This document shows positions 24,960 to 33,115 of a stretch of DNA of 39,969 nt, in pieces. The stretch covers positions 1-39,969 of the forward strand of contig CAJUMD010000018.1 in NCBI GenBank assembly GCA_910587275.1. Reading direction: 5' to 3'. Every line of letters begins with the position of its first letter. Within the stretch, counting starts at the first letter, position 1. The notes beneath the pieces were generated by a model that saw only the letters and a list, made by a program, of their open reading frames with translations, ran no database searches and had not been told where the DNA came from. Made by a program: the position numbers and the translations under genes. Source of the stretch: an uncultured Kineothrix sp. GTDB taxonomy: Bacteria; Bacillota; Clostridia; Lachnospirales; Lachnospiraceae.

Positions 24960-26291
24960 ATGAAAAAGTTTTTAGTTGCTTTATTAATGGCGGCAATGAC
25001 AGTATCCGCCGTAGGTTGTGGAAACAGCGGCGACGCTGCAACGGACAATGCCGCACCGGCAGAGTCGGCTCCGGAAGCTCCGGCTGCTGCGGAATCGAAC
25101 ACGGAGGCATCCGGCGCAGGCACGGAACAGACGGCATCCGGTGAAGTACAGGATATCACCCTGAAAGTATGGTGCCCCCAGAACCAGGTAGACTGCGGAA
25201 TTATGGAACAGCAGCAGCAGGGGTTTGCGGCAGAACATCCCGAATACAACATTACATGGGTAACGGAAGTGGTTGGTGAAGATAAATGCCAGGAATCCGT
25301 ACTGAAAGACGTAGGGGAAGCGGCGGACGTATTCATGTTTGCCAGTGACCAGCTTCCTTCCCTTGTGGAAGCAGGCGCGATTGCAAGGCTGGGCGGCAGC
25401 ACGGAAGCCATGGTAAAGGAAACCATCGCGGAATCCGTTGTTGCGACGGCAATGGTGGAAGATGCGCTTTATGCAATTCCTTTTACGCACAATACATTCT
25501 TTATGTTCTATGATAAGACCATCCTGGATGAGTCCGACATTGTTTCCTTAGAGAAGATTATGGCAAAGGAAACGGCAGACAATGTTTACAACTTCTATTT
25601 TGAATCCGCAGGCGGATGGAAACTGGGATGTTATTATTACGGCGCAGGATTAAGCATTTTCGGACCTGACGGAAGCGATTTGGCAGCAGGCGTTGACTGG
25701 AACAACGAAAAAGGTGTGGCAGTAACGAACTACCTGATTGACCTGATTAACAACCCGAAATGTGCCTATGACGGTGAAATCTCCGTTTCCGAATTGGTAG
25801 GCGACCACAGACTTGGCGCATGGTTTGACGGTTCCTGGAACTATGACCTGTACAAAGAAGCATTGGGCGATGATTTAGGTATCGCTACGATTCCTACTTT
25901 CAACCCGGACGGAACGGATTACCAGCTTTTGGGCTTCTATGGCTCCAAGTGCATCGGCGTAAATGCAAAATCCCAGAACATGGCAGCAGCAGTAGCGTTT
26001 GCCGCATACCTTGGAAATGAAGAAAACCAGCTTCTGCGTTATAAATTATCCGCACAGATTCCTGCAAACATGGCAGCGGGCGAGAGCGAAGAAGTAAAAG
26101 CAGATCCTTTGGCAGCAGTTATCGTAAAAGAAGCAAACGAAGCGAGCGTGGCACAGCCTGCAAACTCCGTATTCAGTACCAGGTACTGGACTTATGCAAA
26201 CACGATTCCTACGGAAATCAGGAGCAAGGAAATCACGAAAGACAACGTACAGGAAAAACTGGATACGTTTGTGGACGCAATGACGAAATAA
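24960..26291 (+). CDS. Maltodextrin-type ABC transporter solute-binding lipoprotein
   Basis: Exported binding protein of 443 residues. A lipoprotein signal (KKFLVALLMAAMTVSAVGC) puts the lipid-anchored Cys at residue 20; an Ala/Glu/Ser-rich linker (residues ~21-60) leads to the mature MalE-like lobes (TLKVWCPQNQVD; ADVFMFASDQLPSLV; YAIPFTHNTFFMFYDK; GAWFDGSWN; LLGFYGSKCIGVNAKS). GGAGG lies about twelve bases before the ATG. Codon use looks regular and biased, with frequent GCA, GAA and CCG, which suggests high expression. It is followed after 22 bp by its two permeases. Substrate is inferred to be maltodextrin or glycogen fragments from the pullulanase and debranching genes downstream. Confidence 0.9.
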   Translation: MKKFLVALLMAAMTVSAVGCGNSGDAATDNAAPAESAPEAPAAAESNTEASGAGTEQTASGEVQDITLKVWCPQNQVDCGIMEQQQQGFAAEHPEYNITWVTEVVGEDKCQESVLKDVGEAADVFMFASDQLPSLVEAGAIARLGGSTEAMVKETIAESVVATAMVEDALYAIPFTHNTFFMFYDKTILDESDIVSLEKIMAKETADNVYNFYFESAGGWKLGCYYYGAGLSIFGPDGSDLAAGVDWNNEKGVAVTNYLIDLINNPKCAYDGEISVSELVGDHRLGAWFDGSWNYDLYKEALGDDLGIATIPTFNPDGTDYQLLGFYGSKCIGVNAKSQNMAAAVAFAAYLGNEENQLLRYKLSAQIPANMAAGESEEVKADPLAAVIVKEANEASVAQPANSVFSTRYWTYANTIPTEIRSKEITKDNVQEKLDTFVDAMTK

Positions 26292-26313
26292 AGGAAGGTT
26301 AGGGGGTTTTCAG

Positions 26314-27708
26314 ATGGGAGTCTTTAAGAAAAAAGACCAGCCTGTATATGCCAGACCGGCAGACGCTTCTGTCTCGCAGGCATTTAAAAACGGTAATATC
26401 ATGACAAGGCTTTCCTTCTTTATCTTTGGCCTTGGAAATATTGTGAACAAGCAGATTGTCAGGGGACTTATCTTTTTGGCATTGGAAATCGGTTATTTTG
26501 CCTATTTGTTCTCCTTCGGTATCGGCGCTTTGGGTGACTTTGTCACCCTCGGTACCTTGGAGCAGGGGCAGGTATATAATGAAGCGCTTGGTATTTACGA
26601 ATATACCGCGGGCGACGATTCCATGCTCTGCCTGTTGTACGGCGTTATTACGCTGGCGCTGACCGCTGCGGTCATTTTCGTGGCGTGCATGTCGGGAAAA
26701 AGCGCATACTGTACACAGTTCCGCAAGGAAAAAGGGCTGGCTGTCCCGTCCTTTAAGGATGATTTAAAGTCCTTAAAGGAAGAAAACCTCCATGCGTTCC
26801 TGTTAGCGTTTCCCATTATCGGAATTCTCTGCTTTACGGTGGTACCGCTGATTTTCATGATTCTGATTGCGTTTACCAACTACGACCATGAGCACCAGCC
26901 GCCCGGCAACCTGTTTACCTGGGTGGGATTGGAGAACTTCCAAAAGATGTTTTCCGAGGGAAGCAAACTGGCGGCGACTTTTTGGCCGGTACTTTCCTGG
27001 ACGCTGGTATGGGCAGTGGTGGCAACCGTAAGCTGTTATATTCTCGGTTTGCTGCTGGCACTGTTAATTAACCGGAAGGGAACGAAGGCAAAAGGCTTTT
27101 GGAGGTTCATGTTTGTGCTGTCAGTGGCGGTTCCGCAGTTTGTTACCCTGCTGAGCATGAGGACAATTTTCAATGCCAACGGTCCCGTGAACGTTATCCT
27201 GAGGGAACTCGGCGTGATTGGTATGACGGAATCCGTTCCGTTTTTCACCAATCCGCTGTATGCAAAGATTACGATTATCTGTATTAATATTTGGATCGGC
27301 GTACCGTTTACGATGCTGTCCACAACGGGTATTTTACAGAATATCCCGGCGGAACTGTATGAAGCGGCGAAGATTGACGGGGCAAGCGCACCTGCGATTT
27401 TCCGTAAGATTACGCTTCCGTATATGCTGTTTGTCATGACGCCGAACCTGATTACATCCTTTACGGGAAATATTAATAACTTTAACGTTATATTCCTGCT
27501 GTCTGGCGGCGGTCCGGATTCCATGGACTACTACTATGCAGGAAAGACGGATTTGCTCGTTACCTGGCTGTACCGGCTGACGATTACACAGAAAGACTAC
27601 AATTTGGGTGCCGTTATCGGTATTTTGGTATTTGTCATCCTGGCAACCGTGTCACTGTTAACCTACCGGCGTACGGGATCTTATAAAGATGAGGGGGCGT
27701 TCCAATAA
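26314..27708 (+). CDS. MalF-type ABC transporter permease
   Basis: Inner-membrane permease of 464 residues with about eight membrane segments, the first two in an N-terminal extension (residues ~30-130) that is typical of MalF-like proteins in clostridia. The EAA loop reads ELYEAAKIDGASAPAIFRKITLPYM near residues 346-370. It pairs with the MalG-type subunit, which begins on the last base of this gene's stop codon. No ATPase gene is in the locus; a shared MsmK/UgpC-like ATPase elsewhere is likely, as in many Firmicutes. Confidence 0.92.
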   Translation: MGVFKKKDQPVYARPADASVSQAFKNGNIMTRLSFFIFGLGNIVNKQIVRGLIFLALEIGYFAYLFSFGIGALGDFVTLGTLEQGQVYNEALGIYEYTAGDDSMLCLLYGVITLALTAAVIFVACMSGKSAYCTQFRKEKGLAVPSFKDDLKSLKEENLHAFLLAFPIIGILCFTVVPLIFMILIAFTNYDHEHQPPGNLFTWVGLENFQKMFSEGSKLAATFWPVLSWTLVWAVVATVSCYILGLLLALLINRKGTKAKGFWRFMFVLSVAVPQFVTLLSMRTIFNANGPVNVILRELGVIGMTESVPFFTNPLYAKITIICINIWIGVPFTMLSTTGILQNIPAELYEAAKIDGASAPAIFRKITLPYMLFVMTPNLITSFTGNINNFNVIFLLSGGGPDSMDYYYAGKTDLLVTWLYRLTITQKDYNLGAVIGILVFVILATVSLLTYRRTGSYKDEGAFQ

Positions 27709-28559
27709 TGAGGTCAAAAAGATTTATTACCAATACGATTTGCCATATTTTGCTTGCCATTCTCAGCGTTATTTGGGTATTGCCGATTTTTTACGTAGTG
27801 CTGACCTCATTCCGTGCGGAGAGCGGTTCTTACAAAAGTTATATATGGCCCAGGGGATTTACGCTGGATAACTACATTAACCTGTTTAAAGGAAGCAGCA
27901 GCCTGGATTTCCCCAAGTGGTTTATGAATACACTGATTATTGCCATATTCAGCACGATACTTTCCGCATTTTTCGTACTGTGCGTTTCCTACGTAATGAG
28001 CAGGCTCCGCTTTAAAATGCGCAAGACGTTCATGAATATTGCTTTGGTGCTGGGGATGTTCCCCGGATTCATGTCCATGATTGCCGTTTACTATATCTTA
28101 AAGGGGCTTGGGCTTTTGGAGACGGGTGTGTTAAAACAGGTGGCGCTTGTGCTGGTATATTCCGGCGGTGCGGGACTTGGGTTTTACATGGCGAAAGGCT
28201 TCTTTGATACGATACCGAAGACCATCGATGAGGCGGCGTACATTGACGGTGCGACGAAGTGGGATACGTTTATCCGTATCACGATTCCGCTTTCCAAGCC
28301 GATTATTACGTACACGTTGATTACGACGTTTATGGCTCCCTGGGTGGATTACATTTTTGCCAAGGTTATCATGGGAAACGAAACATCTTATTATACCATC
28401 GCCATCGGTCTTTGGACGATGTTGGAGCAGGAATTTGTGGAATACTACTATACACAGTTCTATGCCGGATGTGTGATTATCTCCATACCGATTGCCATTC
28501 TGTTCCTGCTGACACAGAAGTGTTACGTGGAAGGGGTATCGGGAGCCGTAAAAGGTTAA
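27708..28559 (+). CDS. MalG-type ABC transporter permease
   Basis: Second membrane subunit, 283 residues, with six membrane segments and the EAA loop DEAAYIDGATKWDTFIRITIPLSKP near residues 174-198. It overlaps the previous stop codon by one base (TAATG), so translation is coupled. A hairpin with a T run follows at 28667-28706 and probably ends part of the transcript before the pullulanase gene. The C terminus QKCYVEGVSGAVKG is characteristic of MalG-family permeases. Confidence 0.92.
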   Translation: MRSKRFITNTICHILLAILSVIWVLPIFYVVLTSFRAESGSYKSYIWPRGFTLDNYINLFKGSSSLDFPKWFMNTLIIAIFSTILSAFFVLCVSYVMSRLRFKMRKTFMNIALVLGMFPGFMSMIAVYYILKGLGLLETGVLKQVALVLVYSGGAGLGFYMAKGFFDTIPKTIDEAAYIDGATKWDTFIRITIPLSKPIITYTLITTFMAPWVDYIFAKVIMGNETSYYTIAIGLWTMLEQEFVEYYYTQFYAGCVIISIPIAILFLLTQKCYVEGVSGAVKG

Positions 28560-28666
28560 AGATTGACAGTTTCGGAAAGGCAGCGGAAGTTGGGCTGCCG
28601 GCTGTTAAAGATAAGAATAAATACGGTAAATAAGTATAAAATAAAATGGAATAAAGAAGTAAAAAG

Positions 28667-28706
28667 GGCGGCTGCATATGGATTTTCATCGTGTGGCTGC
28701 CTTTTT
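28667..28706 (+). terminator. Terminator after the permease genes
   Basis: GGCGGCTGCAT at 28667-28677 can pair with GTGTGGCTGCC at 28691-28701, including several G-U pairs, and five T residues follow at 28702-28706; an A5 tract at 28661-28665 precedes the stem, so a weaker terminator is also possible on the other strand. It lies over the first in-frame ATG of the pullulanase frame, which argues for the later start. Confidence 0.6.
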
Positions 28707-28719
28707 AAGGCGGAGGGTT

Positions 28720-30738
28720 ATGGACGGAAAGAAATTATATAAGGAAGCATTGGAAAGCGGGGAAGCATCCCGTTTGGATTGTTCGGAAAAAGAACAGGGG
28801 AAGATGGCGCAGTTTCATCATGACTTTACGTTTCATTATAATGAGACGTTCCATTACGACGAAGGGGATTTGGGCGTATGCTGTACGGCAGGGCGGACAG
28901 TGTTTAAGGTGTGGAGTCCTCCGGCAGAGCGTATAGAGCTGTTTCTGTATAAGGACGGGACTGCCGATGCCTGCATGTGTAAAGAGATGCAGCGGAAGGA
29001 AAAAGGGGTATGGGAATTCGCGTTTGATGAGAGTCTGCATGGGATGTACTATGACTTCGCGGTATGGATGGACGGGAAGTCCGTGAGGACGGCGGACCCT
29101 TATGCGGTGGGCTGTAGCTGCAACGGGTCCCGGAGTATGGTCGTGGATTTACGGCTTACCGACCCGAAGGGATTTACGGCGGATAAAGCGCCGGCGGAGG
29201 AAACAGAACGGATTATTTACGAGCTGCATATCAAGGATTTCTCCCACGACAGGGAGAGCGGCGTACCGGAAGCGTACCGGGGAAAATACAAGGCGTTTGC
29301 AACCGTAGGGGAAAACGGGGAACTTCCTGTCTGCATGGAACACCTGAAAGGGCTGGGTGTCACCCATGTGCATCTGCTGCCTTTTTTTGACTATGCTTCC
29401 GTGGACGAAGCGGGGGACGGGAACCAGTTTAACTGGGGGTACGACCCGTTGAATTACAACGTGCCGGAAGGTTCCTATGCCACGGATGTAACGGACGGGA
29501 CGGTGCGCATCCGGGAATGCAAAGAGATGATACAGGCTTTGCACGCCAATGGGATACGTGTGGTGATGGATGTGGTGTATAACCATACCTACCGGTATGA
29601 TTCCTGGCTGCAGAGAATGGCGCCGGAATATTATTACCGTTATAACGGGGACGGAAGTCTGGCGGACGGCTCCGCCTGCGGCAATGACATTGCGGTGGGA
29701 AAGCACATGGTGGATAATTATATTGCGGATTCCGTTATGTATTGGGCGAAAGAATACCATATGGACGGGTTCCGGTTTGATTTGATGGGGCTGCTGACGG
29801 TGGAGCTGATGAACCGGATTAAGACGGAACTGGACAGGGAATTTGGGGAAGGGGAAAAGATTCTGTACGGGGAACCGTGGTCCGCGGCTGATTCCCCAAT
29901 GGAAAGCGGGACACGGGCGGCGTCAAAGAAAAATGCGGACGGCCTGATGGACGGGATTGCCATATTCTGCGACGACACACGGGATGCCATTAAGGGGGAT
30001 GTATTCAAGGAAAAGGAACCCGGATTTGTAAACGGGGGAAAGGGTTTGGAAAAAGAGGTACTCCATGCCGTTACGGGGTGGCGCGACGGAGGCGGGGAGT
30101 TTTGTCCCAAGAGCTGCAGCCAGATTATCAATTATGTATCGGCACACGATAATTTTACCTTGTGGGATAAGCTGGTGCTGACCATGCATGACGGTGAGGA
30201 AGATTTTACGATGCGTTACGGGGACGTACTGGCAGCGAATAAACTGGCGGCATTCATGTATTTCACCTGTCAGGGGAATGTGTTTTTCCAGGCGGGGGAG
30301 GAATTTGGCAGGACGAAGCTGGGAGAAGACAACAGCTATTGTTCCCCGCCGGAGCTGAATATGCTCCGCTGGCGTCAGGCGGAGGAGTTTAAGGAGCTGG
30401 TGGATTATTATAAAGGCTTAATCCGGCTGAGGAAGAAGCTGCCTGCCTTATATGATAAATCCCCGTCTGCCGCATCGCGCATTACGGACAGGAAGGTGCA
30501 CAAGGCAGGTGTGGTATCGTTCCGGTCGGATAACAGGGAGCCGGGGGGAGACGGAAAGTGGAAGGAGCTGCTGATTGTCTACAATGGATCTTCCCGCGGC
30601 TATACATTGGAACTGCCGGAAGGGGAATGGGAGATTTTGGCGGACGGAAAGGAAGCGGACTGCCGCAGGATGTTAAAGACGGCGGGAAAAGGCGTACAGG
30701 TGGACGGATGCAGCGGCATGATGCTGGGACGTGTGTAA
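28720..30738 (+). CDS. Type I pullulanase-like GH13 alpha-glucan debranching enzyme
   Basis: Intracellular enzyme of about 672 residues with no signal peptide. A CBM48-like N-terminal part (TVFKVWSPPAERIELFLYKDG) precedes the GH13 barrel. The FNWGYDPLNYNVPEGSYATD segment contains the NWGYDP motif of type I pullulanases. Catalytic residues are Asp354 (GFRFDL), Glu385 (LYGEPW) and Asp477 (SAHDN). It hydrolyses alpha-1,6 branches in pullulan-, amylopectin- or glycogen-derived oligosaccharides. The frame also opens at ATG 28678, but that codon falls in the terminator hairpin; AAGG at 28707-28710 with GGAGGG supports 28720. A GH133 debranching gene follows 52 bp downstream, so the two probably form one unit for imported dextrins. 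Confidence 0.88.
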   Translation: MDGKKLYKEALESGEASRLDCSEKEQGKMAQFHHDFTFHYNETFHYDEGDLGVCCTAGRTVFKVWSPPAERIELFLYKDGTADACMCKEMQRKEKGVWEFAFDESLHGMYYDFAVWMDGKSVRTADPYAVGCSCNGSRSMVVDLRLTDPKGFTADKAPAEETERIIYELHIKDFSHDRESGVPEAYRGKYKAFATVGENGELPVCMEHLKGLGVTHVHLLPFFDYASVDEAGDGNQFNWGYDPLNYNVPEGSYATDVTDGTVRIRECKEMIQALHANGIRVVMDVVYNHTYRYDSWLQRMAPEYYYRYNGDGSLADGSACGNDIAVGKHMVDNYIADSVMYWAKEYHMDGFRFDLMGLLTVELMNRIKTELDREFGEGEKILYGEPWSAADSPMESGTRAASKKNADGLMDGIAIFCDDTRDAIKGDVFKEKEPGFVNGGKGLEKEVLHAVTGWRDGGGEFCPKSCSQIINYVSAHDNFTLWDKLVLTMHDGEEDFTMRYGDVLAANKLAAFMYFTCQGNVFFQAGEEFGRTKLGEDNSYCSPPELNMLRWRQAEEFKELVDYYKGLIRLRKKLPALYDKSPSAASRITDRKVHKAGVVSFRSDNREPGGDGKWKELLIVYNGSSRGYTLELPEGEWEILADGKEADCRRMLKTAGKGVQVDGCSGMMLGRV

Positions 30739-30789
30739 TCCGGGCGCTCCGGCGGGACGGAGTGCCTGGGCAGGGAAAGGAAGACGGTT

Positions 30790-32760
30790 ATGAAGTTTGT
30801 ATACGGAAAACAGGATTGGAAGACGTTTGAACGGGGGGAGGAGAGCTGTTATCTGATGACGAATGGTTTGGGCGGTTTTTCCTCCCTGACCGTGACCGGC
30901 TCCTGCAGCCGGAACGACCATGCGGTGCTGATGGCGTGCGTGCATTCGCCGAATCACCGTTATAATATGATACACCGGCTGGAGGAGGTACTGCATGTCG
31001 GGAATCGTAAGGTGCATATTTCCAGTCAGGATAACGGGGAAAATAACGGGAGGGAGGAAGGCTGGCTGTACCAGACCGGATTTACCTATGGGGATTACCC
31101 GCAATGGACTTATCTGGTGGACGGCGTGGAGGTGGTGAAAACCATTGCCTTGGCGCAGGGCAGCAATACGGTGGGAATATCCTATGAAATCCGTAACTTT
31201 TCCGGTAAAGACGTGAAACTGGACGTTTACCCGCATTTACAGTTTGTGCCGAAGGGAGCGCTGCTTGACAAGGGGCAGGAGTTTGTGATAGAGGGGAGGA
31301 GAATCAGCGCAGGCGGGCAGTCCCTCTTTGTTTCCACGGACGGGACATTCCGTGAACTGCCGCTGCGGTTTCATGATTCCCTGTTCTATGCCTACGATAT
31401 CTGTGACGGGAGGCCGGAAACGGGCTGTACGGCGGTCAATCATGTGGTATCGGCAGAAGTTCCAGCCCGGTGCGGAAAGCTGCCTTTGGGAAAAACACTC
31501 CACATGGTGTACGGTATGGGCGCTGAGCCGGACCATGAACCGGAACTTCCTTCCATGGAAGAAATCATCCGGGGAGTGGAAGCATACAGGAACGGTCTGC
31601 GTAAACAGGCGGGCTTTCCGGACGGTACGGCATCGGTACTGGCGGCAGGCGCCAACCAATTCGTCTCCCACCGGGAATCGACGGGAAAGAAAACGATTTT
31701 GGCAGGATTTCCCTTTTTTGAGGATTGGGGCAGGGATACGATGATTGCCGTAAGCGGATGCTGTCTGGCGACCGGACAGTACGGGACGGCAAAGAGCATC
31801 TTACAGACATTTATGGCATATTGCCAAAAAGGGCTGATGCCCAACCTGTTCCCGGAGGGAAGCAATGCGGCAAGGTATAATACGGTGGATGCGGCGCTGT
31901 TGTTTGTTTTGGCAGTGTATGAATATTACGGGAAAACGAAAGACGGCGATTTCGTAAAAAGCGCTTACGGTACCATGGCGGAAATTGTGGAATGGTATGA
32001 AAAAGGGACGGATTACGGAATCAAAATGGACGAAGACGGATTGATTACGGCGGGGAGCGGTTATGACCAGGTGACGTGGATGGATGTACGGGTAGGCGAT
32101 ATCCTGCCCACGCCCCGGCACGGAAAGCCGGTGGAAATCAATGCTTATTGGTATAACGCGCTTCGCATCATGGAAGAATTTGCTCCGTTCGGCGCCGGGG
32201 ACGGTAAGGACTATGGACGGATGGCGGAACGGGTGAAGGAGAGCTTTGGGGCGAAATTCTGGAATGACGGGGCAGGCTGTTTAAAGGATGTGCTGTCCGG
32301 TACGGAAGCGGACGGTCAAATCCGCTGTAACCAGATATGGGCGGTATCCCTTCCGTTTTCGGTTCTTTCCCCGGAGAGGGAGAGACAGGTGGTGGAAGTG
32401 GTGTTCCGCGAGCTGTACACCCCATACGGTCTGCGGACGTTAAGCCCGCAGGATAAGGAATTCCATGCTTTTTACGGCGGAAAGCAGTTAGAGCGGGATC
32501 TTGCTTACCATCAGGGGACGGTGTGGGTGTTCCCGCTGGGAGGGTATTATCTGGCGTATTTGAAAGTAAACGGGTATACGGAGGAAGCAAAAGCATGTGT
32601 ACGCAGACAGTTGGAAGTCATGGACGCCGCCCTGCGGGAAGGCTGTATCGGGCAGCTGCCGGAGATTTACGACGGGGGAAATCCGGTATCTTCCAAAGGG
32701 TGTTTTGCCCAGGCCTGGAGCGTGGGGGAGATATTGCGGGTGTATGACGCTTTGCGGTAA
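30790..32760 (+). CDS. Amylo-alpha-1,6-glucosidase, glycogen debranching enzyme (GH133)
   Basis: Cytosolic enzyme of 656 residues. The GDE_N-type domain opens with YLMTNGLGGFSSLTVTG and the (alpha/alpha)6 catalytic part includes FFEDWGRDTMIAVSG near residue 309-323, LITAGSGYDQVTWMDVRVGD and TPRHGKPVEINAYWYNAL, all typical of GH133. It removes the single alpha-1,6 glucose left at limit branches. AAAGGAAG lies about eight bases before the ATG, 52 bp after the GH13 gene. A strong terminator follows at 32785-32807. Together with the GH13 enzyme and the ABC importer it makes a compact alpha-glucan catabolic cluster; phosphorylase and glucanotransferase genes are not in the window. Confidence 0.9.
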   Translation: MKFVYGKQDWKTFERGEESCYLMTNGLGGFSSLTVTGSCSRNDHAVLMACVHSPNHRYNMIHRLEEVLHVGNRKVHISSQDNGENNGREEGWLYQTGFTYGDYPQWTYLVDGVEVVKTIALAQGSNTVGISYEIRNFSGKDVKLDVYPHLQFVPKGALLDKGQEFVIEGRRISAGGQSLFVSTDGTFRELPLRFHDSLFYAYDICDGRPETGCTAVNHVVSAEVPARCGKLPLGKTLHMVYGMGAEPDHEPELPSMEEIIRGVEAYRNGLRKQAGFPDGTASVLAAGANQFVSHRESTGKKTILAGFPFFEDWGRDTMIAVSGCCLATGQYGTAKSILQTFMAYCQKGLMPNLFPEGSNAARYNTVDAALLFVLAVYEYYGKTKDGDFVKSAYGTMAEIVEWYEKGTDYGIKMDEDGLITAGSGYDQVTWMDVRVGDILPTPRHGKPVEINAYWYNALRIMEEFAPFGAGDGKDYGRMAERVKESFGAKFWNDGAGCLKDVLSGTEADGQIRCNQIWAVSLPFSVLSPERERQVVEVVFRELYTPYGLRTLSPQDKEFHAFYGGKQLERDLAYHQGTVWVFPLGGYYLAYLKVNGYTEEAKACVRRQLEVMDAALREGCIGQLPEIYDGGNPVSSKGCFAQAWSVGEILRVYDALR

Positions 32761-32784
32761 GCGGGGGTATGGAAGAAAAAGGGG

Positions 32785-32807
32785 CGGTTTGTGTGACAGA
32801 CCGTTTT
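32785..32807 (+). terminator. Rho-independent terminator after the GH133 gene
   Basis: CGGTTTGT and ACAGACCG form an eight-pair stem (one wobble) with a three-base loop, then TTTT. It separates the alpha-glucan cluster from the CRISPR-Cas operon. Confidence 0.85.
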
Positions 32808-33115
32808 ATGGGACAGGGAAAGGTTTATAATGGGAATGGAAGTTTGGTGGGGAACAGACTTTCATTCCTTTTTCTATGCGCAGCCCTTGCAGTGGAAGTA
32901 TGGGTGCCAAGGGGGTGCATGGGGGCGGAGTAGGGGAAGATGAAGAAGATGCTGCGTTTTGGGAGGGGCTATGGATATGATGACGAGGGGGGAAGGCAGG
33001 ATGAAAGAAAATTTTTCCAATAAATATTTTCGAAAGGCAAAATATGTGATATTATGTAAAGAAAAACAAATGAATGGTGTCGGAAATGCCTGTCGGAAGG
33101 GGAATGGTGGAATAA
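32808..33115. other. Gene-free leader of the cas operon
   Basis: No convincing gene is present in these ~310 bp. The first part is G-rich (runs of GGGG near 32920-32995) and the last part AT-rich. A TATTAT hexamer at 33050-33055 is a fair -10 box, but the matching -35 is poor (TTTTCG at 33027). It is probably the promoter and 5' leader of cas3. A frame from 32959 runs into cas3 and is rejected. Confidence 0.4.

Noticed and set aside
28560..28600. GGCAGC...GCTGCC hairpin after the MalG-type gene as a terminator
   Set aside because: A six-base stem without a T tract; the later hairpin at 28667-28706 is better.
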